The notes under the pieces were generated by a model. It made no database searches. It was not told the origin of the DNA and worked only from the letters and a program-made list of their open reading frames with translations. This document shows positions 8,139-16,179 of a stretch of 64,000 nucleotides of DNA, piece by piece. Position numbers and translations under genes: made by a program. Position 1 is the stretch's first letter. Every line of letters begins with the position of its first letter. Origin of the DNA: Microbacterium sp. M28. GTDB lineage: Bacteria > Actinomycetota > Actinomycetes > Actinomycetales > Microbacteriaceae. The stretch spans positions 62,001-126,000 of the forward strand of contig NZ_CP107546.1 of NCBI RefSeq assembly GCF_025836995.1. The letters run 5' to 3'.

Positions 8139-8919
8139 GCAGGTCTCGCGTCGTCGCGCGCTGTGGTCGCGCTGGCTCGGCGTCGGCCTCGCCACGGGGC
8201 TGTCCGTCGTCACGCTCGGCCTCGCGTTCACCGGACGGCTGTCGTTGTACATCAGCCCCGAGTCGGTGTGGTTCGCGGTCGCCGGCGCCGTCGTGACTCT
8301 CGCGGGTGCGGTGTGGTCGTGCACGCTCCCGCTCGGCGAGGAGATGGATCACGATCACGACCACGGGACGGACGCCGTGGACGCGGACGCGGACGCCCCG
8401 TCGGTGAAGCGCACGCTCGCGGCCGTCGGAAGCATCGCGGCGGGCGTCGTGGCGTCCGGCGTCGTCATCGCCGGACTCGTGCTGCCGCCGGCATCGCTGT
8501 CCGTCGAGCTCGCGATGTCACGAGCGGGCGAGGCCGGCACCCTGTTCGCGGGGGCCGACACCGTCACCCTCGGCGTCGCGGACACGTCGACGTTCGGCGT
8601 GGGGGACTGGTCGAGCGTGTTCGCCACCGCCACCCGTCCGGAGAGCTACGACGGCTCGACCGTGACGCTCACCGGCTTCGTCACCCCCGGCGAATCGGAT
8701 GACGAGATGAACCTCTCGCGCCTGGTGATCACGCACTGCGTGATCGATGCGCAGCCGGCATCCATTCCGGTGGTCTCCGCGTCGTGGTCGAGCGACTACG
8801 AGGTGGGGCAGTGGGTCGAGATCACCGGCACGATCACAGCGGACGTCGACGGCACCCTGAGCGTCGAGCCCACCGAGGTCACCCCGATCGACGAGCCGGG
8901 GGATCCGTATGAGTACTGA
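8131..8919 (+). CDS. TIGR03943-family putative permease subunit
   Basis: A 262-residue membrane protein starting at a TTG that overlaps the upstream permease by 8 nt. Two hydrophobic segments lie near residues 10-35 and 40-65, then a cytosolic or exposed HDHDH run near residue 76, another membrane segment, and a C-terminal soluble domain with the conserved MNLSRLVITHCVIDAQPASI stretch. The family normally sits next to DUF318 permeases, as here. The His-rich loop next to a zinc regulon hints at metal binding, but no transport substrate can be named. Confidence 0.8.
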   Translation: MSEQVSRRRALWSRWLGVGLATGLSVVTLGLAFTGRLSLYISPESVWFAVAGAVVTLAGAVWSCTLPLGEEMDHDHDHGTDAVDADADAPSVKRTLAAVGSIAAGVVASGVVIAGLVLPPASLSVELAMSRAGEAGTLFAGADTVTLGVADTSTFGVGDWSSVFATATRPESYDGSTVTLTGFVTPGESDDEMNLSRLVITHCVIDAQPASIPVVSASWSSDYEVGQWVEITGTITADVDGTLSVEPTEVTPIDEPGDPYEY

Positions 8920-10762
8920 TTCTCCCGACCAGCCGCGGACCAGGGCCGAGATGCGCGCGCTGCGGGCTGCGGCCGAGGCCGCCGCCGCGGAAGAGGCGGC
9001 GACCCGAGGCGCTCCGGATGCTGCGGAGGAGGCGCCCGCGCCGGCAGGTGCCCCGGATGGCCGCAGTGCGGAGGCGGAAGCGGCGAATCGTGCCCCCTCT
9101 CGTGATGCCTCGCCCGGGCCCGCGCCCGCAGGTGCCGAGGATGGTCGCGTCTCGGCGTTCGATGCGGCGATCCGCGCCACCTCCTCGGGGTACGAGCCCG
9201 TGACGGAGGCCGCTCCCGAGCCGGTTCCGGCCGCGAAGGCGGCCGACATGGTCGCCTCGCAGGGCGAGACGGAACCAGACGCGACGATTCCCGCCGAGCC
9301 CGCCGACCCGTCAGAGCCCGTCGATGCCCCAGAGCCCGCCGTGCCGTCCTCGCCCGCGGCCGTGCACCCGGAATCCGAGAAGACCGGCACCTGGCGCGAC
9401 CACCGCTTCGGCATCCTGCTGGTGTCGGTCCTCGGCGTCCTGGCGCTCGTCGGAGCGACGCTCGGCATCATCAGCCTCACCCAGGGGCCACGCCTCGTCT
9501 CCGAGCAGATCGACCCCGCACAGGCGATCGAGGTCTCCGGAAGCCGCCTGATCCTCACGACGAACCAGCCGCTGACCGCGATCGACCCGGAGCAGGTGTC
9601 GGTCGAACCTGCCGTGCCGTTCACGGTCGACGCCGCAGGGCGCAGCGTCGGCATCCGCTTCACCGTGCCGCTCGACGACGAGACGACCTACTCGGTGCGG
9701 GTCGCCGACGTCGCGAGCACCGGCGGAGGTCCGTCCACCGACCTGACGACGACGTTCACGACACCGCCGTCCGAGGTGTTCCTGCTGAAGCGGGATGCCG
9801 AGGGTGCCGACAGCATCTTCCGCACCGACCTCACGGGTGAGAAGGCCGTTCCGGTGTTCACTGCCGAGCGCATCGACGATTACCGTGCGACCACCACGCA
9901 GCTCGTCGTCGCCGTCGAGGACGAGGAGGGTTCGTCCGTCCTCGTCATGAACCGCGACGGCTCCGAGCAGCGCGAGCTGGAGCTCCCCGGCGACGGGTTC
10001 GTCACCGGTGTGCAGGTGTCCGACCGCGGCGGCCTCGTCGGCTACACGTACTCCGACCGCGAGCTCACCGAATCCAGCGGACGTGCCAGCGTGCTCGTCA
10101 CGCAGCCGATCGACGGCTCGGGCGAGCCGCGCATCGTCGAGGTCGCCGACGCCGAGTCCAGCATCGCGGAGTGGGAGTTCGTGCCCGACTCCGCCGCCGT
10201 CCTGTTCATCGACTGGGAGGGTGCGCTCGCTCTCGAGGATCTCTCGTCGGATGCCGGGACGCAGGCCCTGGGGACGGCGCTGAGCATCATGGGCGTCTCG
10301 CGGGGAACGTACACCGCGATCATCGAGCGCACCGACGGCAGCATCGTCGAACTGAACCTCGCCGACGGCTCGGAGGCGCCGCTCGCGGCATCCGAACCGG
10401 ACTACGGCGTCGCGACGACCATCGCTCCGTTCCCCGGCGGAACGCTGCGGCACATCGTCACGCGCGATGCGGAGGGTCTGCCCACCGGCCAGGCCGTGAT
10501 CCGTGTCGACGAGGACGGTGCGGCGACCCCGATCCTCGAGGTGCCGAGCACGGACACGATCCTGCAGGTGTGCCCGTCGCCGAGCGGCCAGTACACCGCC
10601 GTCACGGTCGCGCCCGACCTGGCGGATAACCCGTACGACGACCTGCTCGCCCCGCTTCCGCAGACGCTGCACACGCACGTGCTCGACACCGAGACGGGCG
10701 AGGAGATCGTCCCGGTCACCGGGTTCGACATCTCGTGGTGCCCGGTGGGACCGGTGTTCTGA
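8909..10762 (+). CDS. membrane-anchored Ig-like/TolB-type beta-propeller protein
   Basis: A 617-residue protein of unknown function. Residues 1-155 are an Ala/Glu/Pro-rich disordered cytoplasmic region, followed by one membrane segment (FGILLVSVLGVLALVGATLG, about 165-190). Outside, an SbsA-like Ig-like domain (about 200-290, ending in TTFTTPP) precedes repeated beta-strand units of a TolB/DPP-type propeller up to the end. Only two cysteines are present, both near the C-terminus. It overlaps the upstream TIGR03943 gene by 11 nt and is followed after 3 nt by the glycosylase gene, so it belongs to the zur operon. A sensing or scaffold role in the envelope is possible; no enzyme motif is visible. 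Confidence 0.75.
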   Translation: MSTDSPDQPRTRAEMRALRAAAEAAAAEEAATRGAPDAAEEAPAPAGAPDGRSAEAEAANRAPSRDASPGPAPAGAEDGRVSAFDAAIRATSSGYEPVTEAAPEPVPAAKAADMVASQGETEPDATIPAEPADPSEPVDAPEPAVPSSPAAVHPESEKTGTWRDHRFGILLVSVLGVLALVGATLGIISLTQGPRLVSEQIDPAQAIEVSGSRLILTTNQPLTAIDPEQVSVEPAVPFTVDAAGRSVGIRFTVPLDDETTYSVRVADVASTGGGPSTDLTTTFTTPPSEVFLLKRDAEGADSIFRTDLTGEKAVPVFTAERIDDYRATTTQLVVAVEDEEGSSVLVMNRDGSEQRELELPGDGFVTGVQVSDRGGLVGYTYSDRELTESSGRASVLVTQPIDGSGEPRIVEVADAESSIAEWEFVPDSAAVLFIDWEGALALEDLSSDAGTQALGTALSIMGVSRGTYTAIIERTDGSIVELNLADGSEAPLAASEPDYGVATTIAPFPGGTLRHIVTRDAEGLPTGQAVIRVDEDGAATPILEVPSTDTILQVCPSPSGQYTAVTVAPDLADNPYDDLLAPLPQTLHTHVLDTETGEEIVPVTGFDISWCPVGPVF

Positions 10763-10765
10763 CCC

Positions 10766-11425
10766 GTGCTGCACAGGGCTGCGCGCGAGGAGCTCGAAGG
10801 CCTCCCGCTCGAGGTCGCGCCTCGGCTGCTCGGCGGGCGGCTGAGGACCGTCGTCGACGGCATTCCTGTGACGCTTCGGATCACCGAGGCCGAGGCGTAT
10901 CACGGGCAGGGAACAGGGCTCGTCCCCGACCCCGGCTCGCACGCCAGGATGGGTCGCACGGCGCGGAACGCCACGATGTGGGGCGAGCCGGGACACCTGT
11001 ACGTGTACCTGAGTCACGGCATCCACTCCTGCGTCAACGTCGTCTCCGGGCCGGAGGGCGTCGCCGGCGGTGTGCTGCTCCGGGCGGGCGAGGTCCTCGA
11101 GGGGCAGGATGCCGCGGCATCCCGGTCCGGACGCACGGGGCGCGACCTTGCCAGGGGGCCGGGGCGGTTCGGGCAGGTGTCCGGCCTGAGGCATCCGCGC
11201 CATGACGGCATCGATGCCGTCACCGGTGCCGAGTGGTCCGGAGCACAGGCCGAGCTGTGGCTCGACGACCCGTTGAGCGAGGTCGCGAGCGGCCCGCGGG
11301 TCGGCGTCGCAGGTCACGCGGGGACGGATGCCTTCCCCTGGCGCTTCTGGATCCCCGGCGACCCCACGGTCTCGGCGTTCCGGTGGGGCCGAGGGGCGGC
11401 TGCGGCATCCGCGCCGAGCGAGTGA
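10766..11425 (+). CDS. DNA-3-methyladenine glycosylase (AAG/MPG family)
   Basis: A 219-residue base-excision repair glycosylase that removes alkylated purines. The GTG start lies 3 nt after the previous stop. Catalytic Glu is in ITEAEAYHG near residue 38; the fold is confirmed by DPGSHARMGRTARNATMWG and the beta-strand HLYVYLSHGIHSCVNVV, both diagnostic for the family, and a RGPGRFGQ motif near residue 130. Length matches bacterial members. Its place at the end of an envelope/metal operon looks incidental. Confidence 0.93.
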   Translation: MLHRAAREELEGLPLEVAPRLLGGRLRTVVDGIPVTLRITEAEAYHGQGTGLVPDPGSHARMGRTARNATMWGEPGHLYVYLSHGIHSCVNVVSGPEGVAGGVLLRAGEVLEGQDAAASRSGRTGRDLARGPGRFGQVSGLRHPRHDGIDAVTGAEWSGAQAELWLDDPLSEVASGPRVGVAGHAGTDAFPWRFWIPGDPTVSAFRWGRGAAAASAPSE

Positions 11426-11446
11426 GCGGAGCGCGCCGAAGGGTGC

Positions 11447-11571
11447 TAGACTGACTCTTTGTCTGCGCACACTCCTGTGCGCAGTTCGCATGCCGGGCCC
11501 GCAAGGACGGCACGCAGACAAGGGATCTTGGGTGAGGCCGTCCGGTCTCACGGTATTGAAGGAGTAATCAC
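11447..11571 (+). promoter_or_regulatory. promoter and structured leader of rpmB-rpmG-rpsN
   Basis: A TAGACT -10 (11447-11452) is followed by about 110 nt of leader. It can form a perfect 8-bp hairpin (CTGCGCAC at 11463-11470 with GTGCGCAG at 11477-11484), and a second hairpin at 11532-11551 (GTGAGGCC with GGTCTCAC). GTCTGCG at 11461-11467 can instead pair with CGCAGAC at 11513-11519, so the two folds compete. A GAAGGAG ribosome site lies before the ATG. The arrangement resembles ribosomal-protein autoregulatory leaders; no Zur-type box is visible. Confidence 0.5.
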
Positions 11572-11808
11572 ATGGCAGCAGTGTGCCAGGTGACTGGAGC
11601 TGTTCCCGGCTTCGGTCACAACGTCTCGCACTCGCACCGCCGGACGAAGCGCCGCTTCGACCCGAACGTGCAGAAGAAGACTTACTACGTCCCGTCGCTC
11701 GGTCGTAAGATCACGCTCAACGTGTCCGCCAAGGGCATCAAGGTGATCGACGCGCGCGGCATCGAGAAGGTTGTCGCCGACCTCAAGGCGAAGGGTGTGA
11801 AGCTCTAA
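11572..11808 (+). CDS. rpmB: 50S ribosomal protein L28, cysteine-poor form
   Basis: A 78-residue L28 ([20 protein letters not shown] start, [12 protein letters not shown] motif). Zinc-binding L28 has two CxxC pairs; here the first is reduced to a single Cys (CQVTG) and the second is missing, so it should not bind zinc. It begins the rpmB-rpmG-rpsN operon and its stop overlaps the rpmG start by one base. Confidence 0.95.
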   Translation: MAAVCQVTGAVPGFGHNVSHSHRRTKRRFDPNVQKKTYYVPSLGRKITLNVSAKGIKVIDARGIEKVVADLKAKGVKL

Positions 11809-11978
11809 TGGCCAAGAAGGCACAGGACGTCCGTCCGATCATCAAGCTCCGCTCGACGGCGGGCACCGGTTACACCTACGTGACCAAGAAGAACCGTCGC
11901 AACACCCCCGACCGCCTCGTGCTGAAGAAGTACGACCCGGTGGTCCGCAAGCACGTCGAATTCCGAGAGGAGCGTTGA
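11808..11978 (+). CDS. rpmG: 50S ribosomal protein L33, cysteine-free form
   Basis: A 56-residue L33 starting [19 protein letters not shown] and containing [14 protein letters not shown]. It has no cysteine, so this is the zinc-independent version of a protein that carries two CxxC pairs in its zinc form. It overlaps the rpmB stop by one base and ends three bases before rpsN. Confidence 0.95.
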   Translation: MAKKAQDVRPIIKLRSTAGTGYTYVTKKNRRNTPDRLVLKKYDPVVRKHVEFREER

Positions 11979-11981
11979 TCC

Positions 11982-12287
11982 ATGGCTAAGAAGAGCAAGA
12001 TCGCTCGCAACGAGCAGCGCAAGGTCATCGTCGAGCGCTACGCCGAGCGTCGCGCCGAGCTGAAGAAGACGCTCGTCGACCCGAACGCCACCGACGAGGC
12101 CCGTGAGGCCGCACGCGTGGGCCTGCAGAAGCTGCCCCGCAACGCGTCGCCGGCTCGCGTCCGTTCGCGTGACGCCATCGACGGCCGCCCCCGTGGCGTG
12201 CTGACGAAGTTCGGCATCTCGCGTGTCCGCTTCCGCGACATGGCGCACCGGGGCGAGCTGCCCGGCGTGACCAAGTCCAGCTGGTAA
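11982..12287 (+). CDS. rpsN: 30S ribosomal protein S14, long zinc-free form
   Basis: A 101-residue S14 of the long type, with the conserved C-terminus ([20 protein letters not shown]). The CxxC pairs of the short zinc form are absent. Together with L28 and L33 this makes a full zinc-sparing set 5 kb from a zinc importer and its regulator. A strong terminator follows. Confidence 0.95.
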   Translation: MAKKSKIARNEQRKVIVERYAERRAELKKTLVDPNATDEAREAARVGLQKLPRNASPARVRSRDAIDGRPRGVLTKFGISRVRFRDMAHRGELPGVTKSSW

Positions 12288-12300
12288 GCATCGCTTTCTG

Positions 12301-12334
12301 AAAGGGCGGGATTCTTCGGAATCCCGCCCTTTTT
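12301..12334 (+). terminator. Rho-independent terminator of the ribosomal operon
   Basis: A perfect 14-bp stem (AAAGGGCGGGATTC with its complement) closed by a TTCG tetraloop and followed by a run of T. It starts 14 nt after the rpsN stop and is the strongest canonical terminator in the window. Confidence 0.95.
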
Positions 12335-12348
12335 CGTGCGTGCCCTCC

Positions 12349-12430
12349 CCGGACGGGAGGACTTCCCGCGAATGGGAGGATCGAAACGCCTGTTTCGATC
12401 CTCCCATTCGTGCTTTCTCCTCCCGTCCGG
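12349..12430. repeat. large palindromic repeat, element A
   Basis: An 82-nt hairpin-forming element. Outer arms of 13 bp pair perfectly (12349-12361 with 12418-12430). After a 7x7 internal loop, inner arms of 19 bp pair perfectly (12369-12387 with 12392-12410) around a GCCT loop. The core GGGAGGATCGAAAC and its complement recur in element B at 13.46-13.53 kb. It lies between rpsN and the DUF559 gene and carries no ORF of its own. The 331-nt intergenic stretch 12288-12618 holds the terminator, this element and the hexamer array, then about 140 nt with nothing recognisable. Confidence 0.9.
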
Positions 12431-12476
12431 ATGCGGATGCGGATGCGGATGCGGGTGCGGATGCCGCCGCGGATGC
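12429..12476 (+). repeat. GGATGC hexamer tandem array
   Basis: Eight 6-bp units in register directly beside element A: GGATGC four times, GGGTGC, GGATGC, CGCCGC, GGATGC. The unit matches the heptamer GGATGCC that is over-represented across the window. It may be a slippage product; no function is apparent. Confidence 0.8.
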
Positions 12477-12618
12477 GCATGTCGGCACACGGCCGGATGC
12501 CGGGGCACGCCGGACTCGCCCTGCACCGCGCGGGAGAAGCACGTTCCTGTCCACGGCATCCGAGGATTCCGCGGGAAACGACCCGCGCTCCCCGTCGCCC
12601 GACCGCGATGCTCGGGCG

Positions 12619-13443
12619 ATGGACCCGATCATCGAACTGCGCCGACTCGGCGGCGTCGCGCAGGTGCGAGCGCTGCTCGGCACTGGCGTCACCATCCACG
12701 CCTTGCGCAAGGCCAAGACCGCAGGCGCCGTCACGAGGATCCGCAAGGGCTGGGTCGCTCTCCCGGACGCCGACCCGATCCTCGTCGGGGCGGCACGACG
12801 CGGTGTCGTCCTGACCTGCATCACGCTGGCCAAGCGACAGAAGCTCTGGGTGCGGAAAGTGGACGCGCTGCATGTCGGCGCGCCGCCGACTGCCGGGCAC
12901 GTGGCCGCGCCAGAAGCGGTGGTGCACTGGAACCGGCCCATCCTCGCGCGGATGCCGGGCGCCGTGGAGGATCTGCTGGTCAACGCGCTGGTCATCGCCA
13001 CCTCCTGCCTCGTCCGCGAAGATGCCGTCACGTTGTGGGAATCAGCGCTGCGCAACGGACGCGTGCAGAAGCATGAGGTGCTCCGCCTGCCCCTGCCCGC
13101 TCGGGCGCGGAGCATCGTGACGCAGGCCTCGCTCTGGTCGGACTCGGGGCTCGAGTCGATCGTCGTGCATCGGTTGGCATGGCTGAAACTGCCGCTCGTC
13201 CAGCAGGCGTGGGTCCTCGGGCATTGGGTCGATCGGCTCATCGGCGATCGACTCGTGATCCAGATCGACGGCGGAACGCACGTCGGGGCGCAGCGCACCG
13301 AGGACATCGCTCATGACGCCCTGCTGAAGCTGCACGGCTACCACGTCATCCGCATCGGATACGACCAGATCATGAATCACTGGACCGAGGTGCAGGCCCT
13401 GATCATGACCGCCGTCGCTCAAGGGCTCCACCTCGCCCGATGA
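12619..13443 (+). CDS. DUF559 (Vsr-like) nuclease-type protein with N-terminal winged helix
   Basis: A 274-residue protein with two parts. Residues 1-55 look like an AbiEi-type winged-helix DNA-binding module (VAQVRALLGTGVTIHALRKA, RIRKGWVALPDADP). Residues 185-270 match the DUF559/Vsr PD-(D/E)XK fold: LESIVVHRLAWL, VIQIDGGTH (Asp217, His221), TEDIAHDALLKLHGYHVIRI. The usual Glu of the ExDG motif is Gln215, and the RD pair is HD, so catalytic activity is uncertain. The start is not forced: the frame is open further upstream into element A, but codon style and the winged helix fit the ATG used. It is bracketed by elements A and B. Confidence 0.75.
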   Translation: MDPIIELRRLGGVAQVRALLGTGVTIHALRKAKTAGAVTRIRKGWVALPDADPILVGAARRGVVLTCITLAKRQKLWVRKVDALHVGAPPTAGHVAAPEAVVHWNRPILARMPGAVEDLLVNALVIATSCLVREDAVTLWESALRNGRVQKHEVLRLPLPARARSIVTQASLWSDSGLESIVVHRLAWLKLPLVQQAWVLGHWVDRLIGDRLVIQIDGGTHVGAQRTEDIAHDALLKLHGYHVIRIGYDQIMNHWTEVQALIMTAVAQGLHLAR

Positions 13444-13454
13444 CCCCCGCAGCA

Positions 13455-13531
13455 CCGGAGGGAAACGCGCGATCGGGAGGATCGAAACGCCCGTTTCGAT
13501 CCTCCTGATCGCGCGTTCTCCTCCCAGCCGG
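13455..13531. repeat. large palindromic repeat, element B
   Basis: A hairpin element starting 12 nt after the DUF559 stop. The inner arms are 25 nt each (13464-13488 and 13493-13517) and pair throughout with a single G.U, closed by a GCCC loop. Outer flanks CCGGAGGG and CTCCTCCCAGCCGG pair imperfectly. The core GGGAGGATCGAAAC is shared with element A. It may also terminate transcription of the DUF559 gene. The rest of 13444-13728 carries the HU promoter region (a possible TACATT -10 near 13640) and about 80 nt of leader. Confidence 0.9.
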
Positions 13532-13728
13532 TCGCCCGAACCGCTGTCAAGGCTGTTACGGGAGTGACGAATGTGGCCCGACACGCCGCCGAAAACGTCA
13601 AAACCCGCGAAATGACGCGGAAATGTCGGCCGTGGTTGGTACATTCGAGGCGGTCGAACGACCACCGGGGGGCAGCCGCCCTCCGTCACACCAACGATGC
13701 GACGGGATCCTCGTCGCTGGAGGATGAC

Positions 13729-14016
13729 ATGGCTGACAAGTCCATCACCAAGACCGAGCTCGTCGCGAGCATCGCTTCCGCCACCGGCCAGAGCCAGGCC
13801 ACCGTCTCCGGTGTGCTCGACGCTCTGTTCTCCTCGGTCTCCGACGCCGTTGCCAAGGGCAGCAAGGTCTCGATCCCGGGCTGGATCTCGTTCGAGCAGG
13901 TCGACACGGCCGCCCGCACGGGCCGCAACCCGCAGACCGGCGCCGAGATCAAGATCCCGGCCGGCAAGCGTGTCAAGGTGACCGCCGGTTCCAAGCTCAA
14001 GGCTGCCGTCAAGTAA
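13729..14016 (+). CDS. hup: HU-family DNA-binding protein
   Basis: A 95-residue nucleoid protein of the short HU type (start MADKSITKTELVASIA). It has the dimerisation helices, the GWISFEQVDTAARTGRNPQTG beta-arm with conserved RNPQTG, and the KIPAGKRVKVTAGSKLK end. It lacks the long lysine/alanine tail of mycobacterial and streptomycete HupB proteins. A GGAGG site precedes the ATG. It binds and bends DNA non-specifically; it is monocistronic, with a terminator just after. Confidence 0.95.
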   Translation: MADKSITKTELVASIASATGQSQATVSGVLDALFSSVSDAVAKGSKVSIPGWISFEQVDTAARTGRNPQTGAEIKIPAGKRVKVTAGSKLKAAVK

Positions 14017-14028
14017 GACCGCCTCCTT

Positions 14029-14065
14029 CACGAAGGCCGCTTCCGTCGAGGGGGCGGCCTTCGTG
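14029..14065 (+). terminator. terminator after HU
   Basis: A perfect 12-bp stem (CACGAAGGCCGC with GCGGCCTTCGTG) around a 13-nt loop, 12 nt after the stop. Confidence 0.85.
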
Positions 14066-14112
14066 CATCCCGGCTGGGAATCCCCGTCCGCGGCGCCGCG
14101 TAGGCTGGGAGG

Positions 14113-16107
14113 GTGACCACGCCCGCGCAGCGGGTCTCGGCGTACCGCATCGCCGGACCCGCGATCCTCCTCATCGCCGGTGTCGTCGCCACCGTCGTGG
14201 CCCTCATCTACGGCGGCGCCGCCGAAGCGCCTCGTCTGCTCGACCCCGGCCCCGTCGTGCGCTGGGGGCTGCCGCTGGCCAAGATGCTGACGAACGTCAC
14301 CGCCGCCGTGATGCTGGGCTCGCTCGTGCTCGCCCTCTTCGCCCTCAAAGTCGGCACCCGGCCGTTCGAGCGGGCGATGGATGCCGCATCGGCAGGAGCC
14401 GCGGCATTCACCGTGGCATCCGGGATCAGCGCCTTCCTGACCTTCATGTCGGCGTTCAATCCCACACTCAGCGCCGATCGACTGTTCGGCGAGCAGCTGG
14501 GGGATTTCCTGCTGAACACGGCCCTCGGCCAGTCCTGGCTCATCACCACGCTCATGGGCGCCACCGTCACCGTGCTGGCGTTCGCCTGGCGGACGTGGAC
14601 TCCCGTGCTGCTCACGGCGATCCTCGCCGCGGCATCCTTCCTGCCCCTGGCCACGCAGGGACACTCGGGTGACGTCGCCGGTCACAACATCGCGGTCAAC
14701 TCGATCCTGCTGCACACCGTCGGCGCGGCGGTCTGGCTCGGCGGGCTCCTGCTCGTGGTGCTCCTGCGGCGCACGCCTGAGCTCGAGGTCACGTCCCTCG
14801 TGCAGCGCTACTCCACGCTCGCGCTGGCGGCGTTCGTCGTCGTCACGGTCTCCGGCCTCGCGCGCTCGATCGTCGCCCTGGGCGGCTGGAGCGGACTGCT
14901 GACGCCGTACGGCGGCATCCTGGTCGCCAAGATCGTGCTGCTGGTCGCGATGGGAGCCCTCGGAGCCTGGTACCGGTCACGATTGATCCCCAAGCTCGAC
15001 CGCGATCGGCGCTGGTTCTGGATGCTGGTGCTCTGCGAGGTCGCCCTGATGGGGCTCGCCTCCGGTGCCGCAGCGGCGCTCGCGCGCACCGAGCCGCCGG
15101 CCGGGGACACACCGCCCGCCGTGCGCACACCGGCCGAGATCCTCACGGACTCGCCGCTGCCGCCCGAGCTGACGTTCGACCGCTGGTTCACGGAGTGGAA
15201 CGTCGACGTGCTGTGGCTTGTCGCAGCCGGTTTCGGACTCGTGTTCTATCTGGCCGGGATGCTGCGGCTGCGGCGTCGAGGCGACCGCTGGCCGATCCAC
15301 CGGACGGTGTTCTGGGTGCTCGGCCTCCTGCTGCTCGTCTGGGTCACCAGCGGCGCCCTCAACGCGTACCAGGACTACCTGTTCAGCGTGCACATGATGG
15401 GGCACATGCTGCTGTCGATGGCGATCCCGCTGCTGCTCGTGTCGGGAGCGCCCATCACGCTCGCCCTGCGTGCGATCGAGAAGCGCGACGACGGAACCCG
15501 CGGCGGTCGCGAGTGGATCATGTGGGCCGTGCACTCGCCGTTCGCCCGCGTCGTCACGCATCCGTTCGTGGCGGCCGGCATCTTCGTCGGGTCGCTGTGG
15601 GCGTTCTACTTCACGGACCTGTTCCGCTGGTCGATGTACGAGCACCTCGGTCACGAGTGGATGGTCGCGCACTTCCTCATCTCGGGTTACCTGTTCGTCA
15701 TGAGCCTGATCGGAGCGGACCCCGTCCCGTATCGGCTGCCGTATCCAGGACGGCTGATCACGCTGATCGCGGTCATGGCGCTGCACGCGTTCTTCGGCAT
15801 CGCGATCATGATGCAGACCGGCCTCATGGTCTCCGAGTGGTTCGGCGCGATGGGCCGCACGTGGGGCCCCACCCCACTCGAGGATCAGTACATCGGTGGC
15901 GGCATCGCGTGGTCCGTCGGGGAGATCCCGACGCTGATCCTCGCGATCACGGTGGCGATCCAGTGGAGCCGCAACGACTCCAAGGTGCAGCGCCGACGCG
16001 ACCGGCATGCCGACCGCACCGGCGAGGCCGAGCTCGAGGAGTACAACGCCCGGCTCGCCGAACTCGCGGCGAAGGATGCCAGGGCGGCGGCGCGGGAGCG
16101 GCGCTAG
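14113..16107 (+). CDS. CopD/CtaG fusion: copper resistance D and cytochrome c oxidase assembly membrane protein
   Basis: A 664-residue polytopic membrane protein. The N-terminal half (to about residue 330) has CopD-like segments including LPLATQGHSGDVAGHNIAVN and LLHTVGAAVWLGGL, with conserved histidines suited to copper. The C-terminal half (about 355-630) is CtaG-like: YLFSVHMMGHMLLSMAIPLL, YEHLGHEWMVAHFLISGYLF and ALHAFFGIAIMM. The fused form is common in actinobacteria and supplies copper for cytochrome oxidase assembly. A TAGGCT -10 (14101-14106) ends 6 nt before the GTG, so the mRNA is probably leaderless. Confidence 0.9.
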   Translation: MTTPAQRVSAYRIAGPAILLIAGVVATVVALIYGGAAEAPRLLDPGPVVRWGLPLAKMLTNVTAAVMLGSLVLALFALKVGTRPFERAMDAASAGAAAFTVASGISAFLTFMSAFNPTLSADRLFGEQLGDFLLNTALGQSWLITTLMGATVTVLAFAWRTWTPVLLTAILAAASFLPLATQGHSGDVAGHNIAVNSILLHTVGAAVWLGGLLLVVLLRRTPELEVTSLVQRYSTLALAAFVVVTVSGLARSIVALGGWSGLLTPYGGILVAKIVLLVAMGALGAWYRSRLIPKLDRDRRWFWMLVLCEVALMGLASGAAAALARTEPPAGDTPPAVRTPAEILTDSPLPPELTFDRWFTEWNVDVLWLVAAGFGLVFYLAGMLRLRRRGDRWPIHRTVFWVLGLLLLVWVTSGALNAYQDYLFSVHMMGHMLLSMAIPLLLVSGAPITLALRAIEKRDDGTRGGREWIMWAVHSPFARVVTHPFVAAGIFVGSLWAFYFTDLFRWSMYEHLGHEWMVAHFLISGYLFVMSLIGADPVPYRLPYPGRLITLIAVMALHAFFGIAIMMQTGLMVSEWFGAMGRTWGPTPLEDQYIGGGIAWSVGEIPTLILAITVAIQWSRNDSKVQRRRDRHADRTGEAELEEYNARLAELAAKDARAAARERR

Positions 16108-16179
16108 AGTCGTCGGCAAGCACGGGGGCCGACGGCCCTGCGCGGACACGTCGGCCGCGTGCGCACCGAACGGAGCAGT

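Noticed and set aside
9311..11551. Long minus-strand open frame under the propeller and glycosylase genes
   Set aside because: Both plus-strand genes show clear families and codon style; the antisense frame has none.
11426..11571. Zur box before rpmB
   Set aside because: No AT-rich 7-1-7 palindrome like the one before znuA is present.
12289..12618. Upstream extension of the DUF559 frame through element A
   Set aside because: The translated part is Asp/Ala repeat sequence from the GGATGC array and palindrome, not protein-like.
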